A DNA stretch of 16,296 bases, taken from assembly GCA_002369025.1 (NCBI GenBank), contig DFDV01000082.1, forward strand, positions 1 to 16,296, given 5' to 3'. The position numbers were made by a program, and so were the translations under genes. Below are positions 1 through 6,803 of this stretch, one piece after another. The notes beneath the pieces are model-generated. The model was given only the letters and a program-made list of their open reading frames with translations, searched no databases and had not been told where the DNA came from. The stretch is from Treponema sp. UBA3819. Its GTDB lineage: Bacteria; Spirochaetota; Spirochaetia; Treponematales; Treponemataceae. The first letter of the stretch is position 1. The number at the start of each line of letters is the position of its first letter.

Positions 1-2
1 AC

Positions 3-488
3 CGCAACAAATTCTACGCTTCCGGACTTAAAGTGCCTCTGGCAATGATTTACAAGGAGCGCGATTATTCTGTTGTTACTCAGGATGCAAAAAATACCAA
101 CATCAAGAGCATCAAGCTGCTGGGTGACGTAAAGGGTAAGGTTGCATTCCTTGCTGACGATATGCTGGGTACCGGTGGAACTCTCTTAAAGGCTATGGGC
201 TTTTTGAAGGAACTGGGCGCTACAAAAGTTATCGCTGCAATTTCTCTGCCCTTCTTTACGGGTAACGCAATTGAACTCTTTGACCAGGCATACAAAGACG
301 GTCTTTTCTACCGCGTTATCGGTACAAATGCAGTCTACCACTCAGACTTAAAGGACAAGGAATGGTTTGTTTCTACAAACGTAAGCGGTCTTTTTGCAAA
401 TGTCATTACAAGACTGCATCATGACCAGAGCCTGAGTGATTTGCTTGATAACCGTACGATTATTGACAAGCTGATTAAGAAAGACTGA
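3..488 (+). CDS. prs: Ribose-phosphate pyrophosphokinase (PRPP synthetase), C-terminal part; 5' end lies outside the window
   Basis: The enzyme makes 5-phosphoribosyl 1-pyrophosphate from ribose 5-phosphate and ATP in the cytoplasm, feeding nucleotide, histidine and NAD synthesis. The frame is open from base 3, so the first visible residues (RNKFYASGLK) are internal and the GTG at 33 is not a start. About 161 C-terminal residues are present. The key sign is the PRPP-binding loop FLADDMLGTGGTL, which matches the family pattern of two Asp followed by TGGT or TAGT, preceded by the GDVKGK strand that is typical just before it. The C-terminal tail (ITRLHHDQSLSDLLDN) resembles the family's end region. 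The frame closes with TGA only 7 nt before the next gene, so the two are probably co-transcribed. The start, N-terminal domain and any promoter cannot be judged. Family assignment is confident; exact class is not determined. Confidence 0.88.
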   Translation, partial: RNKFYASGLKVPLAMIYKERDYSVVTQDAKNTNIKSIKLLGDVKGKVAFLADDMLGTGGTLLKAMGFLKELGATKVIAAISLPFFTGNAIELFDQAYKDGLFYRVIGTNAVYHSDLKDKEWFVSTNVSGLFANVITRLHHDQSLSDLLDNRTIIDKLIKKD

Positions 489-495
489 TAGCGGC

Positions 496-1209
496 ATGAA
501 AACTTACAATCTGCCCGACCACGCTTCCTGTCTCATTTTTGACATCGACAGTACTCTCTACACCTGCCCGGAATATGCGGCAGAGCAGATTGACTGTCAG
601 GTGCGCCATTTTGCTGATTTGCGGGGTATTTCCCATGAAGAAGGACGCGCCATGGTAGCGGATTTCCGCAAAAAATATGCGGAAGAGCACAATGGCAAAA
701 GAATCAGTCTGGGAAATCTCTTTACAAACTTTGGCATTCCGATTGAAGAAAGCATTGCATGGCGGACAGAACTGGTTCACCCGGAAGAATACTTAAAACG
801 CGATGAAAAGATGATTTCCGTACTCAGCGAACTGAAGAAAAACTATCATCTGATTTGCGTTACCAACAATCCCCTTGCTCCCGCCATTAAGACTCTGGAA
901 GTACTTGGCATTGACCAGCTGATAGAAAAAACAATCGGCCTGGACACCTGCATGAAAAGCAAGCCGGCCCGCGAAAACCTGCTGCTTGCCGCAGAAACAG
1001 CCGGAGTTCCCGTAAATGAATGCATAAGCATCGGCGACCGCTACGACATAGACCTTGCCCTCCCCCTTGAAATGGGAATGGGTGGCATTCTCGTAAGCGG
1101 GGCCGAAGAAGTCTACCAGTTGCCTTCCATTCTTCCTCCGCACGGAGCCGGCTCAACTCCGGCGGAAAAAGATCTGCTTTTGGAAACACTGGTTGCCTTT
1201 CTGGCATAA
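496..1209 (+). CDS. HAD-superfamily hydrolase, pyrimidine 5'-nucleotidase-like
   Basis: This 237-residue protein is a predicted cytoplasmic phosphatase of the haloacid dehalogenase superfamily. The HAD motifs are in order. Motif I is FDIDSTLY (D16 nucleophile, D18 acid/base). Motif II is VTNNP, with T123. Motif III is the lysine in KSKPARE (K156). Motif IV is GDRYDIDLALP (D181 with D184 or D186 for Mg2+). Residues 22-100 form the helical cap between motifs I and II, as in subclass I enzymes. FDIDSTLY followed by a short helical cap resembles pyrimidine 5'-nucleotidases, but substrate cannot be read from sequence. The gene starts 7 nt after the PRPP synthetase stop with only a weak ribosome site, so translation is probably coupled. 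A role in nucleotide salvage or housecleaning next to prs is an inference. Confidence 0.85.
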   Translation: MKTYNLPDHASCLIFDIDSTLYTCPEYAAEQIDCQVRHFADLRGISHEEGRAMVADFRKKYAEEHNGKRISLGNLFTNFGIPIEESIAWRTELVHPEEYLKRDEKMISVLSELKKNYHLICVTNNPLAPAIKTLEVLGIDQLIEKTIGLDTCMKSKPARENLLLAAETAGVPVNECISIGDRYDIDLALPLEMGMGGILVSGAEEVYQLPSILPPHGAGSTPAEKDLLLETLVAFLA

Positions 1210-1240
1210 ACAGTGGGAAAAGCAGCCTTTTTTTACTGTT
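1209..1240. terminator. Hairpin at the convergent gene junction, possible bidirectional terminator
   Basis: A 14-pair stem can form: AACAGT pairs with ACTGTT, three G-T wobbles follow, then AAAAG pairs with CTTTT around a CAGC loop. It spans the stop codons of both convergent genes (TAA at 1207-1209 on plus, TAA at 1233-1235 on minus). A run of seven T sits inside the 3' arm rather than after a GC-rich stem, so it is not a textbook intrinsic terminator in either direction. Confidence 0.35.
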
Positions 1241-1733
1241 CGGTAACTTCCAGCACTACAAGACTGCCGTCCCTCTTTTTAAAGCCTTTGACTTCTACAT
1301 TTTTGCCGTCGAGCTTTTTCAAATCTTCCAGCGTAAGGGGTTTGGGCGGATTCTTAAAGGATTTTTCTGACTTGCCTTTTTCCTTCTTTTTATTCCTGCT
1401 GTCCTTATTTTTCCAGCCTTTTTTGTCATCATTCTTTTTGCTCTGAAAGTCTTTTTTATCCGGCATGTCTTTTTTTTCCTTCATACCTTCCCTGCCTTCC
1501 GGTTTTTTCATCAGCTGCAGGGCAAGGCTTTCTCCTTCTGCAATCTGGAGGCTGGCGGCTTTGTCTTCTTCTCCGGCATAGACCAGTTTGCCTGTCAGTG
1601 TGGTCAATTCCATGCCGGGTCTGGGACGGTCATCGTCATTTTTTTCTGATGACTTTCCGTTAGATTTGGCGGTGGCGATACTTCCTGCCAGCATAAGGGC
1701 AAGAAGCACAAAGATTACTTTTGTCTTTTTCAT
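1233..1733 (-). CDS. Secreted lysine-rich protein of unknown function, possible split OB-fold
   Basis: No family is recognised. The 166-residue product begins with a clear signal peptide: KK-rich start, hydrophobic stretch at residues 6-18, and likely signal peptidase I cleavage after ATA near residue 22. There is no lipobox cysteine. Residues 47-75 (TGKLVYAGEED... ALQL) and 140-165 (LDGKNVEVKGFKKRDGSLVV) look like beta-strand halves of a small OB-like barrel. Between them, residues 76-131 are a highly charged, low-complexity segment dominated by Lys with Asp, Glu and Asn. A ribosome site AGGAG lies about 7 nt before the ATG. The gene stands alone, convergent with the HAD gene and divergent from the MATE gene. 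Periplasmic or surface location and binding of an anionic ligand are guesses from composition only. Confidence 0.7.
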   Translation of the reverse strand: MKKTKVIFVLLALMLAGSIATAKSNGKSSEKNDDDRPRPGMELTTLTGKLVYAGEEDKAASLQIAEGESLALQLMKKPEGREGMKEKKDMPDKKDFQSKKNDDKKGWKNKDSRNKKKEKGKSEKSFKNPPKPLTLEDLKKLDGKNVEVKGFKKRDGSLVVLEVTEQ

Positions 1734-1760
1734 ATAAAACTCCTGCAGGTGTGCTAAGAT

Positions 1761-1788
1761 TTTTTACTGCACATCCTGTATATTTCAA
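1761..1788 (-). promoter_or_regulatory. Possible promoter of the secreted lysine-rich protein gene
   Basis: On the minus strand TTGAAA (1783-1788) and TAAAAA (1761-1766) are separated by 16 nt. Transcription would begin near 1754, leaving a short leader that carries the AGGAG ribosome site. Each hexamer matches the sigma70 consensus at about four of six positions, so this is tentative. Confidence 0.35.
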
Positions 1789-1890
1789 AAAAAAGAATGC
1801 CCGATTGTTACTCAAAAAGCCATAATCATTCTGTTATAAAACAAAATGTTATTCCGGATTAAAAAGCGCTGGAGCGGGAGTGAAGTTCGC

Positions 1891-1919
1891 TTGAAAGATT
1901 TGGTAAAAAAAGCGACAAT
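1891..1919 (+). promoter_or_regulatory. Possible promoter of the MATE gene, positioned for a leaderless transcript
   Basis: TTGAAA (1891-1896), a 17-nt spacer and GACAAT (1914-1919) precede the ATG at 1926 by exactly 6 nt. The start of transcription would fall on or next to the A of the start codon. No Shine-Dalgarno sequence lies in front of that ATG. The -10 match is only four of six. Confidence 0.4.
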
Positions 1920-1925
1920 ATTTTT

Positions 1926-3302
1926 ATGGCTCAAAGTGATGTGAAAAAAAATCAGGATGAAATGCTTCTCCGCATGACAAGCGCACCTGTCGGCGGGCTC
2001 ATCACGCGCATGGCTATTCCCACCATCGTCAGTATGATGATAACGGCAATCTACAACATGGCTGACACTTTTTTTGTATCTCAGCTGGGAACAAGCGCAA
2101 GCGGAGCCGTGGGAATCAATTTTTCCATCATGACCATAATTCAGGCCCTGGGCTTTACCATCGGAATGGGGTCAGGAAGCCTTACTTCACGGGCGCTGGG
2201 TGCAAAGGATTACGAAAAAGCAAACCGCTACTGTTCTTCCGCCATTGTCTTTACATTTGTGACAGGCATTATTCTGGGTGCCACGGGACTGATTTTTCAA
2301 AAGCCACTGGTTACAATGCTGGGAGCCACACCTACCATTCAGCCCTACGCAGAAGACTATGCCCGCTACATTCTGACAGGCGTTCCCTTTATGTGCACAA
2401 CCTTCGTAATGAACAATCAGCTGCGTTTTCAGGGAAAGGCAATGCTGTCCATGGTGGGACTGACCTGCGGAGGCATTCTGAACATTGCCCTTGACCCCCT
2501 CTTTATCTTTGTATTCAAACTGGGAATCAGCGGGGCGGCAATTGCAACCCTCTTAAGCCAGTGCGTCAGTTTCAGTCTGCTGCTTTCTGTCTTTCTGCGG
2601 AAAAAATCTGTTGCCGAGCTTTCCTTTTCCCATGTGTCATTCCAGGCAAAAACCTATGCAAGAATTCTCAAAAACGGTCTTCCCTCTCTTTTCCGTCAGG
2701 GCATGGCAACCTTTGCAACAATTCTTCTTAATGTGGCGGCAGGAAGATACGGAGACGCGGCAGTGGCAGGCATGTCCATTACAAACCGGGTCTTTATGTT
2801 CCTCATGTCAATTGCCATCGGCATAGGCCAGGGATTTCAGCCGGTCTGTGGCATTAACTTTGGCGCCCGCCGGCTTGACCGCGTAAGGGAAGCCTTTTTC
2901 TTTATGGTAAAGGCAACTTTCAGCGTAATGACTGCATTCGGAGTCCTTTTTGTCATCTTTGCCCCGCAGATTGTGGCCGCCTTCCGTAACGACCCGGATG
3001 TTATTTCCGTCGGCTCCCTTGCCATGAGGTGCCAGTGTGCCAGCCTGCCCCTCCATGCAATACTTTTTGGCACCAACATGATGCTGCAGACAACGGGCGA
3101 GGCAAAAGCGGCAACCTTCCTTTCCAGCCTGAGACAGGGGCTCTATTTTATTCCCCTCATTCTGATTTTACCCCACATCATTGGCATTACCGGCGTGCAG
3201 ATTACCCAGGCCATCAGTGACCTGCTCACAAGCGCAACTTCCGTTCCCTTTGCCATAGGATTTTTCCGCAAGATGAAGAGGATGGAAGAAAAATCACTCT
3301 AA
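1926..3302 (+). CDS. MATE-family multidrug/Na+ (or H+) antiporter
   Basis: A 458-residue inner-membrane efflux protein of the usual MATE length (about 450), with roughly 12 hydrophobic segments in two homologous halves (about residues 25-190 and 245-425). The first helix region carries MAIPTIVSMMITAIYNMADT followed by FFVSQLG, the hallmark start of the family's N-terminal half (P, YN and DT residues). Such pumps export cationic drugs or metabolites using ion gradients; the substrate is unknown here. The chosen ATG has no ribosome site but sits 6 nt after a -10-like hexamer. The ATG at 1962 (residue 13) is an alternative start with CAGGAT just upstream. The gene is single, between a divergent small gene and acetate kinase, which has its own promoter. 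No convincing terminator follows it. Confidence 0.92.
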   Translation: MAQSDVKKNQDEMLLRMTSAPVGGLITRMAIPTIVSMMITAIYNMADTFFVSQLGTSASGAVGINFSIMTIIQALGFTIGMGSGSLTSRALGAKDYEKANRYCSSAIVFTFVTGIILGATGLIFQKPLVTMLGATPTIQPYAEDYARYILTGVPFMCTTFVMNNQLRFQGKAMLSMVGLTCGGILNIALDPLFIFVFKLGISGAAIATLLSQCVSFSLLLSVFLRKKSVAELSFSHVSFQAKTYARILKNGLPSLFRQGMATFATILLNVAAGRYGDAAVAGMSITNRVFMFLMSIAIGIGQGFQPVCGINFGARRLDRVREAFFFMVKATFSVMTAFGVLFVIFAPQIVAAFRNDPDVISVGSLAMRCQCASLPLHAILFGTNMMLQTTGEAKAATFLSSLRQGLYFIPLILILPHIIGITGVQITQAISDLLTSATSVPFAIGFFRKMKRMEEKSL

Positions 3303-3341
3303 GCCGGCGTCAGCTTCCGGGCAGGCCGGGGGGGCACTTAC

Positions 3342-3370
3342 TTCACAATCTCAAAGAATAGTTGTATAAT
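3342..3370 (+). promoter_or_regulatory. Strong sigma70-type promoter of acetate kinase
   Basis: TTCACA (3342-3347), a 17-nt spacer and a perfect TATAAT (3365-3370) lie upstream of the gene. Transcription should start near 3377, giving a leader of about 28 nt with AAGGA at 3393-3397 as ribosome site. The promoter rules out the ATG at 3369, which overlaps the -10 hexamer, as the translation start. Confidence 0.8.
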
Positions 3371-3404
3371 GGGAGCACAATTTTCATTGAATAAGGACGA
3401 AACA

Positions 3405-4739
3405 ATGGTTATTCTTACTTTGAACTGCGGTTCTTCTTCCGCAAAATACCAGGTTTATGACTGGGACAACAAGGATGTTCTGGCAACAGGCGTTGTAGAG
3501 CGCGTTACACAGGACGGTTCAGTTATTACGCACAAGCCCAAGGGAAAGGACAAGTTTGTGCTGGAAAGCCCCTGTCCCACCCACAAAGAAGCTATTGAGT
3601 TGATTTTGAACGCCATTACAGACAAAGACCACGGCGTTATTTCTGACATGAGCGTTATCGGCGCTGTAGGACACCGTGTTCTGCATGGCGGCGACAAGTT
3701 TACCAAGAGCGTTAAGGTTACACCCCAGGTTCTGGATACATTCCGCTCAGTTATCGGTCTGGGTCCCCTCCACATGCCGGCAAACATCATGGGTATTGAA
3801 GCAGCACAGAAAGTACTTCCCAACGTACCCCATGTTGCCGTTATGGATACCGCATGGCACCAGACTATGCCGGCAAGCTCATTCATGTACGCAATTCCCC
3901 ATGAATGGTATGAAAAATATGCAGCACGCCGCTACGGTTTTCACGGAACTTCATTCCTTTACACCGCAAAGCGCGCATCTGTCCTTCTGCACAAGGCTCC
4001 CAAAGACACCAATGTGATTATCGCTCACGTAGGTAACGGTGCTTCAATGTGTGCAGTAAAGAATGGCTGCTGCTACGACACTTCAATGGGTATTACTCCG
4101 CTGGAAGGCCTTGTGATGGGTACACGCTCAGGCGACATGGATCCGGCTCTTCCCTTCTACATCATGCGCGAAACAGGCATGAGCCCTGCTGACATGGACA
4201 ACGCAATGAACAAGAAGTCTGGTCTTCTGGGTATTACAGGTCAGTACACAGACCGCCGCGATGTTACTTCTGCTGCAGAAAAGGGTGACAAAAAATCTCA
4301 GTTGGCTCTGGACATGGAATGCTACCGCCTGAAGAAATACTTCGGCGCATACACAGCAGCAATCGGTCCTGTAGACGCAATCGTCTTTACAGCTGGTGTT
4401 GGCGAACACTCTCCGATTATCCGTGCAAAATCTCTGGAAGGTCTTGAATTCATGGGAATCAAGATTGACCCCAAGAAGAACGCTCTTGCAAATTCATCAA
4501 ACTGCGAAACCTGCATCAGCACAGACGACAGCAAGGTAAAAGTATTTGTCATTCCGACTGATGAAGAGCTGGTTATGACAGAAGATGCTTACGCAATCAT
4601 GAACGGCACCTACGACGTTCACACCAACTTTACCTACAGCTTCCAGAGCCCTGACTACAAAAACAAGGCTCGCGAGGAAGGCCTGAAGAAAGATCTGGAA
4701 AAGACTCCGGAACTCGCTTCAATCATCGTACGTCCGTAA
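3405..4739 (+). CDS. ackA: Acetate kinase
   Basis: The cytoplasmic enzyme interconverts acetyl phosphate + ADP and acetate + ATP, the ATP-yielding step of acetate fermentation. From the start at 3405 the protein is 444 residues. The known catalytic residues of the Methanosarcina enzyme fall at the same numbers: N7 in LNCGSSSAKY, R91 in GHRVLHGGDKF, D148 in MDTAWHQTMP, H180 in YGFHGTS and R241 in GTRSGDMDP. The ATP-site motif GVGEHSP is at 331-337 and the EE pair of PTDEELV near 387. The start is fixed by AAGGA 7 nt upstream and by a promoter that excludes the longer frame. About 40 residues follow the normal family end, a charged tail finishing TPELASIIVRP. The gene is monocistronic, with its own promoter and terminator; no phosphotransacetylase gene adjoins it. 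Codons look like those of a highly expressed gene. Confidence 0.97.
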   Translation: MVILTLNCGSSSAKYQVYDWDNKDVLATGVVERVTQDGSVITHKPKGKDKFVLESPCPTHKEAIELILNAITDKDHGVISDMSVIGAVGHRVLHGGDKFTKSVKVTPQVLDTFRSVIGLGPLHMPANIMGIEAAQKVLPNVPHVAVMDTAWHQTMPASSFMYAIPHEWYEKYAARRYGFHGTSFLYTAKRASVLLHKAPKDTNVIIAHVGNGASMCAVKNGCCYDTSMGITPLEGLVMGTRSGDMDPALPFYIMRETGMSPADMDNAMNKKSGLLGITGQYTDRRDVTSAAEKGDKKSQLALDMECYRLKKYFGAYTAAIGPVDAIVFTAGVGEHSPIIRAKSLEGLEFMGIKIDPKKNALANSSNCETCISTDDSKVKVFVIPTDEELVMTEDAYAIMNGTYDVHTNFTYSFQSPDYKNKAREEGLKKDLEKTPELASIIVRP

Positions 4740-4762
4740 ATAATCAGCGTACCTTCATAACT

Positions 4763-4792
4763 ATCGGGGGATTTATTCCCCCGATTTTTTTT
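4763..4792 (+). terminator. Rho-independent terminator of ackA
   Basis: A 9-bp stem (ATCGGGGGA pairs with TCCCCCGAT, loop TTTAT) is followed at once by a run of eight T. It lies 24 nt after the acetate kinase stop and ends at the stop codon of the convergent DJ-1/PfpI gene. On the minus strand no U-run follows, so it serves mainly ackA. Confidence 0.93.
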
Positions 4793-5424
4793 CAGTAGCC
4801 CCGCTGACAGGCGCCCTTGGCAAGGCGATTGCGGGTTGTCTCGTCAGTGAGGATACGGACAAACTCCATGGCATATTCTTCGGCAGTTCCGGGGCCACGA
4901 CCTGTGAGGACATTCCGGTCAAAGACAAAGGGAACGCCGCGAATCAGTTTAGAATCTTTCATGGCTACATCCATTTTTGGTGCTGAGCCGCAGTAATTTG
5001 CAAGGTCATCTTCCATACCGGGATAGCAGGTATAACTTTTTCCCGAAAGAATGCCTGTTTTTGCCAGCACTACAACAGGAGCGGCGCAGATTGCCGCAAC
5101 AATTTTTCCCGCATTATGCATTCTTTTTATCAGGTCTACCGCAGGCTCGCAGTTTGCAATGTTTATTGCACCTGGCATACCACCGGGACAAAAAACTGCA
5201 TCAGAATAGTCTTCACCGACAGAATGTAAATATACGTTGAGCTGCATGTCTGCAACGATAGAAATACAATGCGAGCCCATGACCAGGGCGGTACTTTCAA
5301 TGGAACCTTTTTCGGGAATTGCGACAGTTGTTACATCCACTTCTGCGCGGCGCAAATAGTCAATAATCGTTATGGCCTCAATCTCTTCAAATCCACGTGC
5401 CAGAAAAACGGCAACTTTTTTCAT
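4792..5424 (-). CDS. DJ-1/PfpI (ThiJ) family protein
   Basis: A 210-residue cytoplasmic protein of the DJ-1 subfamily of the class I glutamine amidotransferase-like fold. Members act as glyoxalase/deglycase-like or stress chaperone-type enzymes through a reactive cysteine. C113 sits in the nucleophile elbow AAICAAP, which closely matches the human DJ-1 elbow around Cys106. The partner glutamate is in GFEEIEA (E16), the loop CPGGMPG is at 79-85, and TGRGPGTAEEYA (174-185) is the family's C-terminal signature. The frame is open 35 codons upstream, but the start at 5424 is chosen because AGGAGGA lies 6-7 nt before it and the predicted promoter at 5456-5485 starts transcription downstream of the longer start. 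The gene is single, convergent with ackA and divergent from the response regulator. Actual substrate is not predictable. Confidence 0.93.
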   Translation of the reverse strand: MKKVAVFLARGFEEIEAITIIDYLRRAEVDVTTVAIPEKGSIESTALVMGSHCISIVADMQLNVYLHSVGEDYSDAVFCPGGMPGAINIANCEPAVDLIKRMHNAGKIVAAICAAPVVVLAKTGILSGKSYTCYPGMEDDLANYCGSAPKMDVAMKDSKLIRGVPFVFDRNVLTGRGPGTAEEYAMEFVRILTDETTRNRLAKGACQRGY

Positions 5425-5455
5425 ACTTTTTCCTCCTGCTTTTGTCTGTCTTTCT

Positions 5456-5485
5456 ATCATAGCACAGATTTCTAAAAAATGTAAA
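5456..5485 (-). promoter_or_regulatory. Promoter of the DJ-1/PfpI gene
   Basis: On the minus strand TTTACA (5480-5485), an 18-nt spacer and TATGAT (5456-5461) match the sigma70 consensus at five of six positions each. Transcription should begin near 5449, about 25 nt before the ATG at 5424, which fits the strong ribosome site there. Confidence 0.65.
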
Positions 5486-5514
5486 AAACCTTCGTCAGAG
5501 CGCAAAATTTTCTG

Positions 5515-5543
5515 TTGAAAAATCAGCAATCTTCTTATAAAAT
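5515..5543 (+). promoter_or_regulatory. Promoter of the response regulator gene, positioned for a leaderless transcript
   Basis: TTGAAA (5515-5520), a 17-nt spacer and TAAAAT (5538-5543) are followed by 6 nt and the ATG at 5550. The predicted first transcribed base is the A of the start codon or its neighbour. No Shine-Dalgarno sequence is present. Confidence 0.55.
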
Positions 5544-5549
5544 AGAAAT

Positions 5550-6803
5550 ATGAAACAAGTTTTGCTTATGGATGCTGACAATAATTTCCGTGAGTTTCTA
5601 AAAGAAAAACTTACCCCCTACGCCATCAACGTAGAAAGCGGAAGCGGAATTTTAACGGCATTCACACGCACAATTAAAGTCCTCCCCGATCTGCTGATTC
5701 TTGATATAGAATCTGTTAGTGAAGCATTACCCTTTCTTCAGCAGAAAAAAGCGGATCCCAACGCAAAATCAATTCCGGTCATCATAATCGGACCAAAAAT
5801 CGAAAAGGACAAGATTGCAGACCTCATTCAGCTGGGGGTAGTTTCTTACTTTAAGCGCCCCCTCAAAATGGACTTGTTTCTGGATGCACTGGGAAAAATT
5901 CTGGGCATCACTTTTTCCATGGACACTACCCCCTGTGTGCTGAACATGCACGTCAATAATCAGGTTCTTTTTATTGAAATTGCCGGGGGCCTGAACCACG
6001 AAAAAATCACCATGATGAAGCATAAAATTCCTGATTTCATCAAGGATATAGAAGCTGACCGCCCCAAGGTCATCGTCATGCTGACGGATATGGAACTTTC
6101 TTTCCTTGATGCGCCCAATCTGGAACTGCTTCTGGACGCCCTGCTTTCCTGTCCAAAGATTCTGCGGCCAAACGTAAAAATCCTTTCTCTCAGTTCCTTT
6201 GTTAAGAACCTGGTGGAAGGTCATACAGAATATAACGGCATTAAAGTCGTAAAAAATCTTTCAGAAGTGCTCGGCTCCGTTGTAAAGGGATTTTCAAGTA
6301 CCACCAGTCAGGAACAAGTTTCTGAAAAACTGCTTGCTGACGAAATTGTACGTGACGAATCCTATGGAACCCGCTTTGTCTCAGAAAGCATCAGCCGAGA
6401 TGAAGAAGATTATGGCATTCTCTTCCATGCCGCAATCGTAGACGATCAGCCAATCTTCCGCAATCTGCTCAAAAACATGCTTTCTACCATCGGCTGTGAG
6501 GCAGAAACATTTGAGAACGGCGACGATTTTCTCTGCGCCATTGAAGAACGCTACTACGACCTTATCATTCTGGACATCTTTATGCCGGGACTTTCCGGTC
6601 TTGAAGTACTCAAAAAACTGGCTTCAAAACAGAGCAGCATGCCTGTAATCGTCTATTCCCAGGCAATACAAAGGGAAGTCGTTGTTAAGGCACTGAATAT
6701 CGGAGCAAAGGCATATCTGGTCAAACCGCAAAAACCGGAGACCATCCTGGCAAAATGCGTAGAAGTCCTCAAAACCGAAGGTATGCGCTATCATGAAAAC
6801 TAA
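5550..6803 (+). CDS. Response regulator with two receiver domains flanking a STAS-like domain
   Basis: A 417-residue soluble signalling protein without a DNA-binding or enzymatic output domain. REC1 (residues 3-118) has acidic D8 and D10, phospho-acceptor D52 in LLILDIES and K102 in FKRP, but glycine (G81) where receivers usually have Thr or Ser. Residues about 128-245 form an alpha/beta region resembling a STAS (anti-sigma antagonist type) domain, with a strand VLFIEIAGGLN and a helix start FLDAPNLELLL at the place of the usual D-S-S-G loop. That loop lacks the phosphorylatable serine. A polar linker follows at 250-290. REC2 (292-410) is canonical: D298/D299, D342 in ILDIFMPGLSG, S370 and K392. 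The start is certain because the first receiver strand begins at residue 3. The end overlaps the PHP gene by 11 nt, so they are co-transcribed. No histidine kinase is nearby. Receivers are confident; the STAS call is tentative. Confidence 0.87.
   Translation: MKQVLLMDADNNFREFLKEKLTPYAINVESGSGILTAFTRTIKVLPDLLILDIESVSEALPFLQQKKADPNAKSIPVIIIGPKIEKDKIADLIQLGVVSYFKRPLKMDLFLDALGKILGITFSMDTTPCVLNMHVNNQVLFIEIAGGLNHEKITMMKHKIPDFIKDIEADRPKVIVMLTDMELSFLDAPNLELLLDALLSCPKILRPNVKILSLSSFVKNLVEGHTEYNGIKVVKNLSEVLGSVVKGFSSTTSQEQVSEKLLADEIVRDESYGTRFVSESISRDEEDYGILFHAAIVDDQPIFRNLLKNMLSTIGCEAETFENGDDFLCAIEERYYDLIILDIFMPGLSGLEVLKKLASKQSSMPVIVYSQAIQREVVVKALNIGAKAYLVKPQKPETILAKCVEVLKTEGMRYHEN

Noticed and set aside
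3303..3336. GC-rich stretch after the MATE gene as a terminator
   Set aside because: Several CCGG/GGCCGG words occur, but no clean stem followed by a T-run could be drawn.
3369..3404. Upstream ATG giving a 12-residue longer acetate kinase
   Set aside because: It overlaps the -10 hexamer of the promoter and lies before the predicted transcript start. The ATG at 3405 has AAGGA in place and gives the family's exact residue numbering.
5425..5529. Longer N-terminus for the DJ-1/PfpI protein
   Set aside because: The predicted promoter starts transcription downstream of that region, and the family begins at MKKVAVFLARGFEE with a strong AGGAGGA before it.
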